A DNA stretch of 13,109 bases from JAGLTN01 sp023135255. GTDB taxonomy: Bacteria > Planctomycetota > Phycisphaerae > Sedimentisphaerales > Anaerobacaceae. The stretch spans positions 1-13,109 of the forward strand of contig DAOWCP010000071.1 of NCBI GenBank assembly GCA_030639495.1. Reading direction: 5' to 3'. Under the pieces are notes generated by a model. It made no database searches and was not told the DNA's origin. It worked only from the letters and a program-made list of their open reading frames with translations. Position numbers and translations under genes: made by a program. Each line of letters begins with the position of its first letter. Position 1 is the stretch's first letter. Positions 6,719 to 13,109 of the stretch are shown here, in pieces.

Positions 6719-6800
6719 AAAATATACCCTTAGGGGTAGTAAATTTCCGCGAATAAATCCATAACTTCTTATATTTGAGTTATTTGCCCGCGGATCAACG
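6719..6800 (+). repeat. Dispersed 80-nt hairpin repeat, copy B (full length)
   Basis: Gapless match of about 69/80 to copy A (579-660, opposite strand). It begins TACCCTTAGGGGTA and continues with CCGCGAATAAATCC and AACTT, loop, AGTTATTT and CCGCGG, so the imperfect hairpin (about 6747-6793) is kept. It lies intergenic, upstream of the lipoprotein operon promoter and of the tRNA. Confidence 0.8.
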
Positions 6801-6847
6801 GACAAATTCAATTGGGATCAGTATAACAACACCATATATCTTGCTGA

Positions 6848-6876
6848 TTGACATTATCATAAATAAAAGCTAATCT
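6848..6876 (+). promoter_or_regulatory. Promoter of the lipoprotein-DUF362-tsaD-larB-nnrD operon
   Basis: Consensus TTGACA (6848-6853), 17 bases, then TAATCT (6871-6876). The predicted start site falls at or within a base or two of the ATG at 6883, so the transcript would have almost no leader, and no Shine-Dalgarno is visible before the ATG. An alternative upstream -10 (TATAAC near 6821) lacks a good -35. Confidence 0.5.
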
Positions 6877-6882
6877 GTTGTT

Positions 6883-7686
6883 ATGGTTCGATTTTCACTT
6901 ACATTATTATGCGTGACGCTGATTTTTGGATTGTGCGGCTGTCAGGATCAGGAGAAGCCTCAGAACAAGCCCATCTGGGAAGATACAAAGATGTCAGACC
7001 TGGTACCCACAAACAGCGGCAAAATTATGTCTATCAGAGAGGCAACTTTCGAGGTTTATGTCGTTGAGATTCCTGCCGGCGACAAGAAAACGATCGGAGA
7101 TATCCAAAGGCTTCTCTACGACAAACCGATTAATATTAATAATCCACAGGCTTTTGCAAAAAATAATTTCGCTGTGGGCTTTAACCAGATAAGAATAATA
7201 GACAGGCTCAATGAGATATTCAGCGAAACAGCCCGCAGAAGATTAAAGAATGTTTCGATACTTATCCCGGCTGACCAGCAAAACCAGATATTTGCTAAGA
7301 GAATCTTTAAAAAGCAAAACATATATTACACCTCAGAAGATGATACCACCGAAGCGATAACCGCAGGGCCAGGCGATATAATCCTTGAATTGAAGGTCAG
7401 GGTAATTGAAACACGAAGGGGTGTTTGCAAACTTTATGTACAACCTGCATTTCTGCCTCCGCTGGTCGATACGATAACAGAATTGGCTCAACATCAGGAC
7501 AATAAAAAATTTGATTTTCCCACTATCGGTTTTAACGTCAACATGAGTCAAGGTGATCTTATTGTCCTGACGCCTGTTGAATACCTCGACCACCAAAGCT
7601 CGTTAGGCAGCTTGTTTTTCTGCTATGACAAACCCGCCGGTGTTCAGAGGATTTACATTATCATCTGTTCAAGAGTAAACTTCTAA
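6883..7686 (+). CDS. Predicted lipoprotein of unknown function
   Basis: 267 residues not recognised as a known family. The N-terminus has one basic residue, a hydrophobic stretch (about 4-17) and the lipobox LCGC with C20 as the lipidated cysteine, followed by QDQEKPQNK, so the mature protein is anchored on the outer face of a membrane. This signal supports the ATG at 6883 although no ribosome site precedes it. The mature part alternates beta-like segments (FEVYVVEIPAG at 56-66, IILELKVRVIETRRGVCKLYV further on) with a helical stretch around 104-123. No catalytic motif stands out. The pattern could suit a surface or secretion-associated accessory protein, but that is a guess. It lies 9 bp before the DUF362 gene, whose Shine-Dalgarno overlaps its stop, so it is the first gene of the operon. 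Confidence 0.75.
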   Translation: MVRFSLTLLCVTLIFGLCGCQDQEKPQNKPIWEDTKMSDLVPTNSGKIMSIREATFEVYVVEIPAGDKKTIGDIQRLLYDKPININNPQAFAKNNFAVGFNQIRIIDRLNEIFSETARRRLKNVSILIPADQQNQIFAKRIFKKQNIYYTSEDDTTEAITAGPGDIILELKVRVIETRRGVCKLYVQPAFLPPLVDTITELAQHQDNKKFDFPTIGFNVNMSQGDLIVLTPVEYLDHQSSLGSLFFCYDKPAGVQRIYIIICSRVNF

Positions 7687-7695
7687 GGCTTTTTC

Positions 7696-8652
7696 ATGGC
7701 TTTGACATCTGCCACATTAATAAAATGTCCCGACTATGACCCGTCACACATTGCAAATGCTATCGAGAAGCAATTTGCTAATTCAGCGGTATTGGGGAAA
7801 TCTGTCAAACCAGGCGACAAGGTGCTGGTTAAACCTAACCTCATCGCACCAAAATCAAAAAGTTGCGCAACCCAAACCGACCCGGCGGTTATTTACGAAA
7901 CTGTAAAATTTCTGAAAGATTTCGGAGCAAAACCATTCGTAGCTGATTCACCGGCGTGGTCTGATACTAAAAATTGCATAAAGAAACTCAAATTAGCTGA
8001 GGCTTTAAAAAAACTCGGCGTTGAAGTCAAACAACTTAATAAACCTACAAAAATTTCTTTGCCGAATACCGCTATTAAAGTCAATATCAGCTCAGTTGCG
8101 ATCGAAGCGGACGCAATCGTAAATCTGCCGAAGTTAAAAACCCACCAGCAGCTTGTTGCGACATTCGCGGTCAAAAACATGTTCGGCTGTGTCAGCGGCA
8201 AACAAAAAGCATTCTGGCACTTCGCCAAGGGAAAGGATATGAACGAGTTCTGCTCGCTGCTGATAGAGATTTATAAATATATGAATCCCGCTTTGACCAT
8301 CATCGACGGCGTTATCGCGATGGACGGACCCGGACCAATACGAGGACGCCCAAGACCTCTGGGTTGGATAGTCGGCGGTACTGATCCGATCAGCTGCGAG
8401 TTACTGTGCGCTAAACTTATTGGGGTCGATCCTGCAAAGCTGCCTATCATCCGGACGGCGAAAAAGCTCGGCTTTGGTCAGCAGGATTTCGAGAATATAA
8501 AAATCCTCGGCGACCCCCTGCCTGATATAGCCTGCACAGATTTTGAACCGGCGGATCTGATGCCGATACGATTTTCGCTGTTTAGAGTATGCAAAAGCAT
8601 CACCAAACAAATCCTTCTCAAAGCCAAAAGCAAATCTTTCACTCAGCATTGA
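7696..8652 (+). CDS. DUF362 domain protein
   Basis: 318 residues with DUF362 hallmarks: VLVKPNLIAP at 43-52, TDPAVIYETVKFLKDFGAK at 61-79, VADSPA at 82-87, LPKLKTHQQL at 144-153, KNMFGCVSGK at 160-169, and IDGVIAMDGPGP followed by RGRPRPLG at 203-223. The family's biochemical role is not settled; some members carry a C-terminal ferredoxin-like 4Fe-4S domain, and this one does not (the C-terminus is short and basic). No signal peptide, so cytoplasmic. AAGG overlapping the previous stop codon, seven bases before the ATG, supports this start. It is second in the operon and 31 bp ahead of tsaD. The link to tRNA modification is positional only. Confidence 0.85.
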   Translation: MALTSATLIKCPDYDPSHIANAIEKQFANSAVLGKSVKPGDKVLVKPNLIAPKSKSCATQTDPAVIYETVKFLKDFGAKPFVADSPAWSDTKNCIKKLKLAEALKKLGVEVKQLNKPTKISLPNTAIKVNISSVAIEADAIVNLPKLKTHQQLVATFAVKNMFGCVSGKQKAFWHFAKGKDMNEFCSLLIEIYKYMNPALTIIDGVIAMDGPGPIRGRPRPLGWIVGGTDPISCELLCAKLIGVDPAKLPIIRTAKKLGFGQQDFENIKILGDPLPDIACTDFEPADLMPIRFSLFRVCKSITKQILLKAKSKSFTQH

Positions 8653-8683
8653 CTTTTCAGGGCACATAGGCTACTATCACGAC

Positions 8684-9727
8684 ATGCAGAAAGACGGAAA
8701 ACAAATCAATATTTTAGCTATCGAAACGAGCTGTGACGAGACGGCTGCGGCTGTCGTTACCAACGGCAAAATAATAAGGTCTTCGATCGTATCTTCGCAA
8801 GTCAAGCTGCACGAGGCATATGGCGGAGTTGTTCCGGAAATCGCCTCCAGGGCGCATATCGAAAAAATATACCCCGTAGTCCAGGAAGTTTTGAATCAGG
8901 CGAATATGACCAAAGACGAAATAGATGCAATCGCAATAGCAAATCAGCCAGGTTTGACGGTCGCTCTTATTGTGGGGGTCACCGCTGCTAAGACGCTGGC
9001 GTTTGCGTGGGGAAAACCCCTTATCGCGATAAACCATATTCACGCACACATGCAGGCGGCTTTGTTAGAACACCATGAAATCCAACTGCCCGCTGCTGCT
9101 CTTGTCGTTTCAGGTGGTCATACGAGTATTTACGATTGTCATGACCCGCTGGCGCCAAAGCTTTTAGGTCATACGATAGATGATGCAGCTGGTGAAGCTT
9201 TTGACAAGGTCGCTTCGATGCTGAAGCTGCCTTATCCGGGCGGACCAAGTATTGAAAAAGCAGCAAAAACCGGCAACGGCAAAGCGATCCGGTTCCCACG
9301 AACAATGCTTGATAAAGACTCGCTTAATTTCTCATTCAGCGGAATAAAAACCGCGGTGCTGTACCACTGTCAGGGACAGGATATGAAAGGGCAAAGCCTT
9401 GTCGACAAGATGACCAGCCAGCAGATAGCGGATATCGCGGCTTCGTTCCAGGCGGCTGTCATAGAAGTCCTCGTCAAAAAAACAAAACGAGCTGTCAAAA
9501 AAACAAATGCGAAAACTGTTTTGTTAGGCGGAGGTGTAGCGGCTAATTCACAGCTCAGACAGCAGCTTCAGCAAATGTGCGATAATCAAAAGCCCGCTGT
9601 GAAATTGCTGATCGCACCTAAAAAATACTGCACTGATAATGCTGTGATGGTGGCATCGCTGGCTTATTATAAGTATGTTAAAAATATGTTCGCGGATCTG
9701 GCACTCGAACCAAAAGCTACCGGATAA
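8684..9727 (+). CDS. tsaD: tRNA N6-threonylcarbamoyladenosine transferase TsaD
   Basis: Transfers threonylcarbamoyl from TC-AMP to A37 of ANN-decoding tRNAs, working with TsaB and TsaE, neither of which is in this window. The 347 residues are the usual length. ASKHA-fold motifs: AIETSCDET at 12-20, PEIASRAHIEKI at 51-62, metal-binding NHIHAH at 117-122 (H118, H122), SGGHTSIY at 143-150, TIDDAAGEAFDKVA at 164-177, YPGGPSIEKAA at 184-194, FSFSGIKTA at 216-224, LGGGVAANSQLR at 281-292 and the third metal ligand D318 in CTDNAVM. The ATG at 8684 is the only start that keeps the N-terminus; its ribosome site is weak (AGG 13 bases away). It sits mid-operon between DUF362 and larB. Confidence 0.96.
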   Translation: MQKDGKQINILAIETSCDETAAAVVTNGKIIRSSIVSSQVKLHEAYGGVVPEIASRAHIEKIYPVVQEVLNQANMTKDEIDAIAIANQPGLTVALIVGVTAAKTLAFAWGKPLIAINHIHAHMQAALLEHHEIQLPAAALVVSGGHTSIYDCHDPLAPKLLGHTIDDAAGEAFDKVASMLKLPYPGGPSIEKAAKTGNGKAIRFPRTMLDKDSLNFSFSGIKTAVLYHCQGQDMKGQSLVDKMTSQQIADIAASFQAAVIEVLVKKTKRAVKKTNAKTVLLGGGVAANSQLRQQLQQMCDNQKPAVKLLIAPKKYCTDNAVMVASLAYYKYVKNMFADLALEPKATG

Positions 9728-9733
9728 AATTAT

Positions 9734-9740
9734 GAAAGGT
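9734..9740 (+). promoter_or_regulatory. Ribosome binding site deciding the TTG start of larB
   Basis: GAAAGGT lies eight bases before TTG at 9749. The nearby ATG at 9732 gives only six codons (MKGRQN) before a stop, so TTG is the credible start. Confidence 0.6.
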
Positions 9741-9748
9741 CGGCAAAA

Positions 9749-10531
9749 TTGAACCCTGAAAATATAAAAAATTTGCTCCAGCAAGTAAAAGATAATCAGA
9801 TCGATATTGAACAGGCAGTGGAAAAACTCCGGATGCTTCCGTTTGAGGACCTCGGCTTTGCATGTATCGACCATCATCGTAATATCCGCAGAGGATTCGC
9901 TGAAACTATTTACTGCCCGGGTAAAACCGATCAGCAGATAATCGAGATATTTGAAAATCTGGCATCGAAGGGAAATAATGTCCTTGCAACCAGGGCAAAA
10001 GCTGAAACGTTTGAAAAGCTTCAGCAGATGGGGAAATTTCCAGATGCTGTTTATGATGAGCTGGGCAGAACTATTACGCTAAAGCAAACCGAGATCGAAC
10101 CAAAAATAAAAACTGTGCTGCCTATCATCACCGCCGGCACCGCTGATCTGCCGGTTGCAAAAGAAGCACAAAACACCGCTGAGATAATGGGCCAGCCTAC
10201 AGAGTTGATCTGCGATATCGGAGTTGCGGGGCTGCACAGGTTTACCGCTCATCTGGAAAAACTGCAAAAGGCTTCGGTTATCATTGTGGTCGCGGGGATG
10301 GAGGGCGCGCTGGCATCTGTTACAGGCGGACTGGTGAGCTGCCCTGTTATCGCGGTACCAACGAGCACAGGCTATGGCAGCAGTTTTGAAGGACTCGCTG
10401 CACTGCTTGCAATGCTCAACAGCTGCGCCTCAGGGGTAAGCGTGGTTAATATCGACAATGGTTTTTCCGCTGCGGTTACCGCTGTTCTTATCAACAAAAA
10501 AATAGAGGCTTTGAAAAATGAAAATAACTGA
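9749..10531 (+). CDS. larB: Pyridinium-3,5-biscarboxylate mononucleotide synthase LarB
   Basis: LarB carboxylates the pyridine ring of nicotinic acid adenine dinucleotide and releases AMP, giving the first intermediate of the nickel-pincer nucleotide cofactor of lactate racemase-type enzymes. The protein (260 residues from TTG) has an N-terminal helical part (1-35), DHHRNIRRGF at 41-50, IYCPGKT at 54-60, and a PurE-like C-terminal domain: TAGTADLPVAKEA at 128-140, DIGVAGLHR at 156-164, VVAGMEGALASVTGGL at 180-195, PTSTGYGSSFEGLAALL at 204-220, LNSCASG at 223-229 (C226 corresponds to the proposed catalytic cysteine) and NIDNGF at 234-239. PurE itself is shorter and lacks the N-terminal part. 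LarC, LarE and LarA are not in the window. The end overlaps nnrD by 14 bases, implying translational coupling. Confidence 0.93.
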   Translation: MNPENIKNLLQQVKDNQIDIEQAVEKLRMLPFEDLGFACIDHHRNIRRGFAETIYCPGKTDQQIIEIFENLASKGNNVLATRAKAETFEKLQQMGKFPDAVYDELGRTITLKQTEIEPKIKTVLPIITAGTADLPVAKEAQNTAEIMGQPTELICDIGVAGLHRFTAHLEKLQKASVIIVVAGMEGALASVTGGLVSCPVIAVPTSTGYGSSFEGLAALLAMLNSCASGVSVVNIDNGFSAAVTAVLINKKIEALKNENN

Positions 10532-11375
10532 CAGCATTACGAAACTGCCACCGAGAAAAGCAGATTCGCACAAAGGCGATTTCGGGAAAGTCTGCATAAT
10601 TGCCGGCAGTTCCGGCATGAGCGGAGCAGCTTGTCTTGCGGGACGCGCATGTTTGCGAGCCGGCGCAGGTCTGGTAAGAGTTGCAGTTGCCAAATCAACG
10701 CTGCCGATAGTTGCTGCTATCGAACCTTCATATACCACTATCGCGCTGGCCGAAGATGAGCATGGGCGAATATCTTTTGATGCGATGGCGGTGATACTAA
10801 ACGCAGCCGAGGAAAATGATGTTATCGCTTTTGGGCCTGGTATGGGTGTCAGCGACGATATAAAAAAAATACTCGAAAAACTGATAACGATACCCGAGCT
10901 GGCTTTGGTTATTGACGCTGACGGGCTAAACAACCTTAGTAAGCTCAGGGGTTGGCATAGAAAATCCAAGGCCTCTTTAATTCTCACGCCTCATCCCGGA
11001 GAGATGAAAAGGCTCTGGGCTTCGGTGTTCAGGAAGCAAATGCCTGATGATCGTCAAAAAATCGCGGGGAAATTTGCCGAACTGACGAATACTACTGTCG
11101 TATTGAAAGGAGCCGGCACGGTTGTGACAAATGGCGAAAGGCTTTTTGTCAATACTACGGGCAATGCCGGGATGGCGACGGCTGGCGCAGGTGACTGTCT
11201 GACAGGAATAATCGCAGCGTTAAAAGCACAGAAGATGAGCTTTTTCGATTCTGCTGTCCTTGGAGCTTATATCCACGGACTTACAGGTGATATAGCGGCA
11301 AAAAATAAAGGGCAGATAAGTTTAACAGCGACAGATATAATTGATTGTCTTCCGGATGCCTTTATGAAAATATAA
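10518..11375 (+). CDS. nnrD: ADP/ATP-dependent NAD(P)H-hydrate dehydratase NnrD
   Basis: Repairs NAD(P)HX, the hydrated damage product of NAD(P)H, using a nucleoside phosphate; ribokinase-like fold, cytoplasmic. The 285 residues cover only the dehydratase domain, whereas many bacteria fuse it to the epimerase NnrE (YjeF_N); no NnrE lies in the window. Motifs: HKGDFGKVCIIAGSSGMSGA at 18-37, GAGLVRVAV at 49-57, FGPGMG at 105-110, VIDADGLN at 131-138, LTPHPGEMKRL at 156-166, VLKGAGTVV at 195-203, and GNAGMATAGAGDCLTGIIA at 215-233 with the key D226. The ATG lies inside the end of larB. Both act on nicotinamide or nicotinate dinucleotides, so the coupling may have a metabolic basis. Confidence 0.93.
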   Translation: MKITDSITKLPPRKADSHKGDFGKVCIIAGSSGMSGAACLAGRACLRAGAGLVRVAVAKSTLPIVAAIEPSYTTIALAEDEHGRISFDAMAVILNAAEENDVIAFGPGMGVSDDIKKILEKLITIPELALVIDADGLNNLSKLRGWHRKSKASLILTPHPGEMKRLWASVFRKQMPDDRQKIAGKFAELTNTTVVLKGAGTVVTNGERLFVNTTGNAGMATAGAGDCLTGIIAALKAQKMSFFDSAVLGAYIHGLTGDIAAKNKGQISLTATDIIDCLPDAFMKI

Positions 11376-11401
11376 TTTTGTTTATTAAAGGAATTAAAAA
11401 A

Positions 11402-11743
11402 ATGGCAAATCAAGTTAACGAATTCTACGCAAAATTTCCAAAAGATGTAGAGAAAATGAAAACCCTGTGCCCAGGCACAATTAATGGCTTTATGGGAATG
11501 TTTGGAAAAATTATGGGCGAGGGAAATCTTTCAGTAAAGGAAAAAGAATTGATAGCACTTGCGATAGGCGTTGCAAGCAGCTGCACACCCTGCATCAGGC
11601 TTCATGTTCAAAAATGCAAAGCCGCGGGCGCAACCAAAGAAGAAATGATCGAAGCAGCATCGGTTGCGGTAATGATGGCGGGCGGACCGGCTTTTACACA
11701 TATACCAGCTGTCATCGACGCAATAGAAGCTCTTGAAGCCTAA
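11402..11743 (+). CDS. AhpD-like / carboxymuconolactone decarboxylase family protein
   Basis: 113 residues of the small all-helical CMD/AhpD fold, often trimeric or hexameric. The redox motif SSCTPCIRLH has C61 and C64 (CxxC) and H68, with E47 and E50 in the preceding helix, as in AhpD-type alkylhydroperoxidases; AGATKEEMIEAASVAVMMAGGPAF is the typical following helix pair. It probably reduces peroxides or acts as a thiol-disulfide protein; the partner is unknown. The start is ATG 11402, with AAAGGA nine bases upstream. The frame is open back to an ATG at 11345, but that would add 19 residues overlapping nnrD without a ribosome site. Last gene of the operon, 26 bp after nnrD and just before a terminator. 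Confidence 0.9.
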   Translation: MANQVNEFYAKFPKDVEKMKTLCPGTINGFMGMFGKIMGEGNLSVKEKELIALAIGVASSCTPCIRLHVQKCKAAGATKEEMIEAASVAVMMAGGPAFTHIPAVIDAIEALEA

Positions 11744-11768
11744 TAGAACAGCAAACCTTAAATTTCCC

Positions 11769-11808
11769 CAGGCTGAGGTGAATATCGTTCATGTCAGCCT
11801 GTTTTTCT
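11769..11808 (+). terminator. Rho-independent terminator of the operon
   Basis: CAGGCTGA (11769-11776) pairs perfectly with TCAGCCTG (11794-11801); after a GG/TG internal mismatch TGAA pairs with TTCA around a five-base loop, and TTTTTCTT follows. It lies 26 bp after the AhpD-like gene and is the only strong intrinsic terminator seen in the window. Confidence 0.85.
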
Positions 11809-11922
11809 TGATAATATGCCCAAAAACACAAAATAAACAATAAAACACCCCGTTTTTTAAAGAAAAACCGCTTCAAAGGCCGATAATAATTAAAACTTTG
11901 TTGTCGCAATTAAGGTGTTCAA

Positions 11923-12933
11923 ATGGAAACTAAAGAAAAAGCTACTACTATTGCGGATCTGAAAACCGTTCCGTTCCGGATGAAAAAAGCACTGATCCCA
12001 ATCGACCGTTACGCACAAAGAGAATTGCTTTCAAGGGGTATTGTTGAGCAATGTGCAAAGGTGGGGTTATTACAAATACGAAAATGCAAAGGGGAAGTTT
12101 TCGTAGTCGATACCCCGTTTGAAGTTTTCGGCTCAAGAGATGAAATCCTGGCGGACGTTAACAGCCAAATCGAACAGCAAAGACAGGTTTCCGCACCAAA
12201 AAAACAACCGCCGAGACAAAAACCGGTAAATATTACAAAACCGGCTGTGCAAGCTATACCTGTTCAATCAGCTAAACCCGCGGCGACAGTCATGAAAAAA
12301 ACAACACCAGCGGTTAAGCTCCTAACTAAAACACCTCAGTCTTACAAAAGTATTGTGGACAGTATAGCTGAAAAGCAATTGCAAAAAGACGCCGCAAAGC
12401 CGAAGAAAACATTAGGTATTGAAGATGATGAGCCTATCGAGATCGATGAGATAATTAATACTGAAATACTTTCCGGCAAAAAACCTGAAATGAAACCGGA
12501 AGATTTCGGACTTGATATCAATGAGATCGATGAACTCATAAATGAAAAAGATTTACTTCTTGATTACCAGCAATCTTATTACCAAAAGAGTCGTGCTGCT
12601 GCCCAGCCTCAGAAAAACTGGACTACAGCCGCAATTATTTCCGCGTTGTGCCTGAGCTTTTCGCTGATGTGCTGTTTCTGGCTTTACCTTGACAGCCAGA
12701 TGCAGAGAGAAAAGATCAGCAGTTTGAGAATGGATAATGTAAAACTGCAAAAAAACGTCAGTACTGCTAAGACGCAGACTGCTGGCATAAGAGAGGAATT
12801 TGCCGGTTCCAACAGGAAAATATCTGAACTCAATGATCAGATAAATAATTTAAAAATGGAGCTTGCCAATACGAAAAATCAACTCGAATTAACAACCGAG
12901 CAGCTTCAGCAGGCAACACAAAAGACCCAATAG
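11923..12933 (+). CDS. Single-pass membrane protein with periplasmic coiled coil, function unknown
   Basis: 336 residues, not recognised as a known family. Layout: residues about 15-80, a small globular domain (ALIPIDRYAQRELLSRGI, then VGLLQIRKCKGEVFVVDTP) with a loose resemblance to MerR/excisionase-type winged helices; about 88-160, a Lys/Pro/Ala/Gln-rich linker; about 164-212, an acidic segment rich in Asp, Glu and Ile (IEDDEPIEIDEIINTEI); a transmembrane helix at about 234-256; and about 258-336, a polar coiled coil (heptads through ISELNDQINNLKMELANTKN) ending in Gln/Thr. With no signal peptide and basic residues before the helix, the N-terminus is probably cytoplasmic and the coiled coil outside. 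It could couple a cytoplasmic component to the envelope, as secretion, pilus or division proteins do; this is inference. AAGGTG lies five bases before the ATG. Confidence 0.8.
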   Translation: METKEKATTIADLKTVPFRMKKALIPIDRYAQRELLSRGIVEQCAKVGLLQIRKCKGEVFVVDTPFEVFGSRDEILADVNSQIEQQRQVSAPKKQPPRQKPVNITKPAVQAIPVQSAKPAATVMKKTTPAVKLLTKTPQSYKSIVDSIAEKQLQKDAAKPKKTLGIEDDEPIEIDEIINTEILSGKKPEMKPEDFGLDINEIDELINEKDLLLDYQQSYYQKSRAAAQPQKNWTTAAIISALCLSFSLMCCFWLYLDSQMQREKISSLRMDNVKLQKNVSTAKTQTAGIREEFAGSNRKISELNDQINNLKMELANTKNQLELTTEQLQQATQKTQ

Positions 12934-13109
12934 TCACACCCAAAAACCATATAATCGTTACAAGTTTGGGGTTTCAGGGCGAAAAAAAATCGCGGGAAAA
13001 GAGCATAAAAAAAGTCTTCGACGTGGGGAGTTGATGGCTTTCTGCTTCAGGATACTCCATGGCACCGGACGCCGTTAGTCAATTATTTATTCTTTTTTTC
13101 TTTCTTCAA
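12934..13109. other. Gene-free tail of the window
   Basis: No convincing gene on either strand. CCCAAA (12939-12944) and TTTGGG (12965-12970) could form a long-looped weak terminator after the coiled-coil gene. Further on, GGAGT (13027-13031) / ACTCC (13054-13058) forms a stem around a 22-base loop, followed by a GC-rich patch and then a T-rich run (about 13092-13106). The structured GC-richer stretch inside AT-rich flanks could be a small RNA or the leader of a gene beyond the edge. Confidence 0.3.

Noticed and set aside
6509..6882. CRISPR or phage attachment site around the tRNA
   Set aside because: The repeats are only two copies of unequal length with no regular spacers, no integrase lies nearby, and no duplicated tRNA 3' end is visible.
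10430..10987. 185-codon minus-strand open frame over larB/nnrD
   Set aside because: Low-complexity Ser/Ala/Ile translation antisense to two overlapping, well-supported genes.
11345..11401. Upstream ATG extending the AhpD-like protein by 19 residues
   Set aside because: The extension overlaps nnrD, has no ribosome site and does not fit the family N-terminus; ATG 11402 has AAAGGA at good spacing.
13016..13109. tmRNA (ssrA) 5' domain suggested by TTCGACGTGGGG
   Set aside because: The G-rich acceptor-stem half expected just upstream is absent (the sequence is cataaaaaaagtc), and no tag reading frame can be seen before the edge.

Overview
The window reads as ordinary bacterial chromosome of moderate, slightly AT-rich composition with compact operons. 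Gene content (an Rrf2-cysK-cysE group, a fused GT4/alpha-alpha toroid protein, a DUF362 protein next to tsaD, stand-alone larB and nnrD, and lineage-specific lipoprotein and coiled-coil proteins) would suit a Planctomycetes/PVC-type anaerobe. This is inference; there is no rRNA or marker protein here to prove it.

Left part (1-2961, minus strand): a leftward group starts with an Rrf2-family regulator carrying a four-cysteine cluster, then cysK and cysE, the two enzymes that turn serine into cysteine, then the first 171 codons of nadA (quinolinate synthase, an Fe-S enzyme) running off the left edge. cysE ends inside an 80-nt dispersed repeat that supplies its last codons.

Middle (2962-6882): a divergent intergenic region with promoters both ways, palindromes and long A-tracts separates the cysteine group from a 783-residue glycosyltransferase fusion. 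Exonuclease III follows, with its own near-consensus promoter. Then comes a 374-bp stretch holding a minus-strand tRNA-Gln(CUG) bracketed by two further copies of the repeat, one full length and one with its centre missing. The third copy is the one at the cysE end.

Right part (6883-11806, plus strand): six tightly packed genes form a probable operon: lipoprotein, DUF362 protein, tsaD (t6A tRNA modification), larB (first step of the nickel-pincer cofactor from nicotinate dinucleotide), nnrD (NAD(P)H-hydrate repair) and an AhpD-like CxxC protein, closed by a good intrinsic terminator. The promoter sits so close to the first ATG that the mRNA may be leaderless. Last come a single-pass membrane coiled-coil protein of unknown function (11923-12933) and 176 bp without a recognisable gene.

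No CRISPR array, transposase, phage gene or recognisable defence system was seen. The most unusual items are the dispersed hairpin repeat with its contribution to the CysE C-terminus, the cysteine cluster in CysE alongside one in the neighbouring regulator, and the larB-nnrD coupling.
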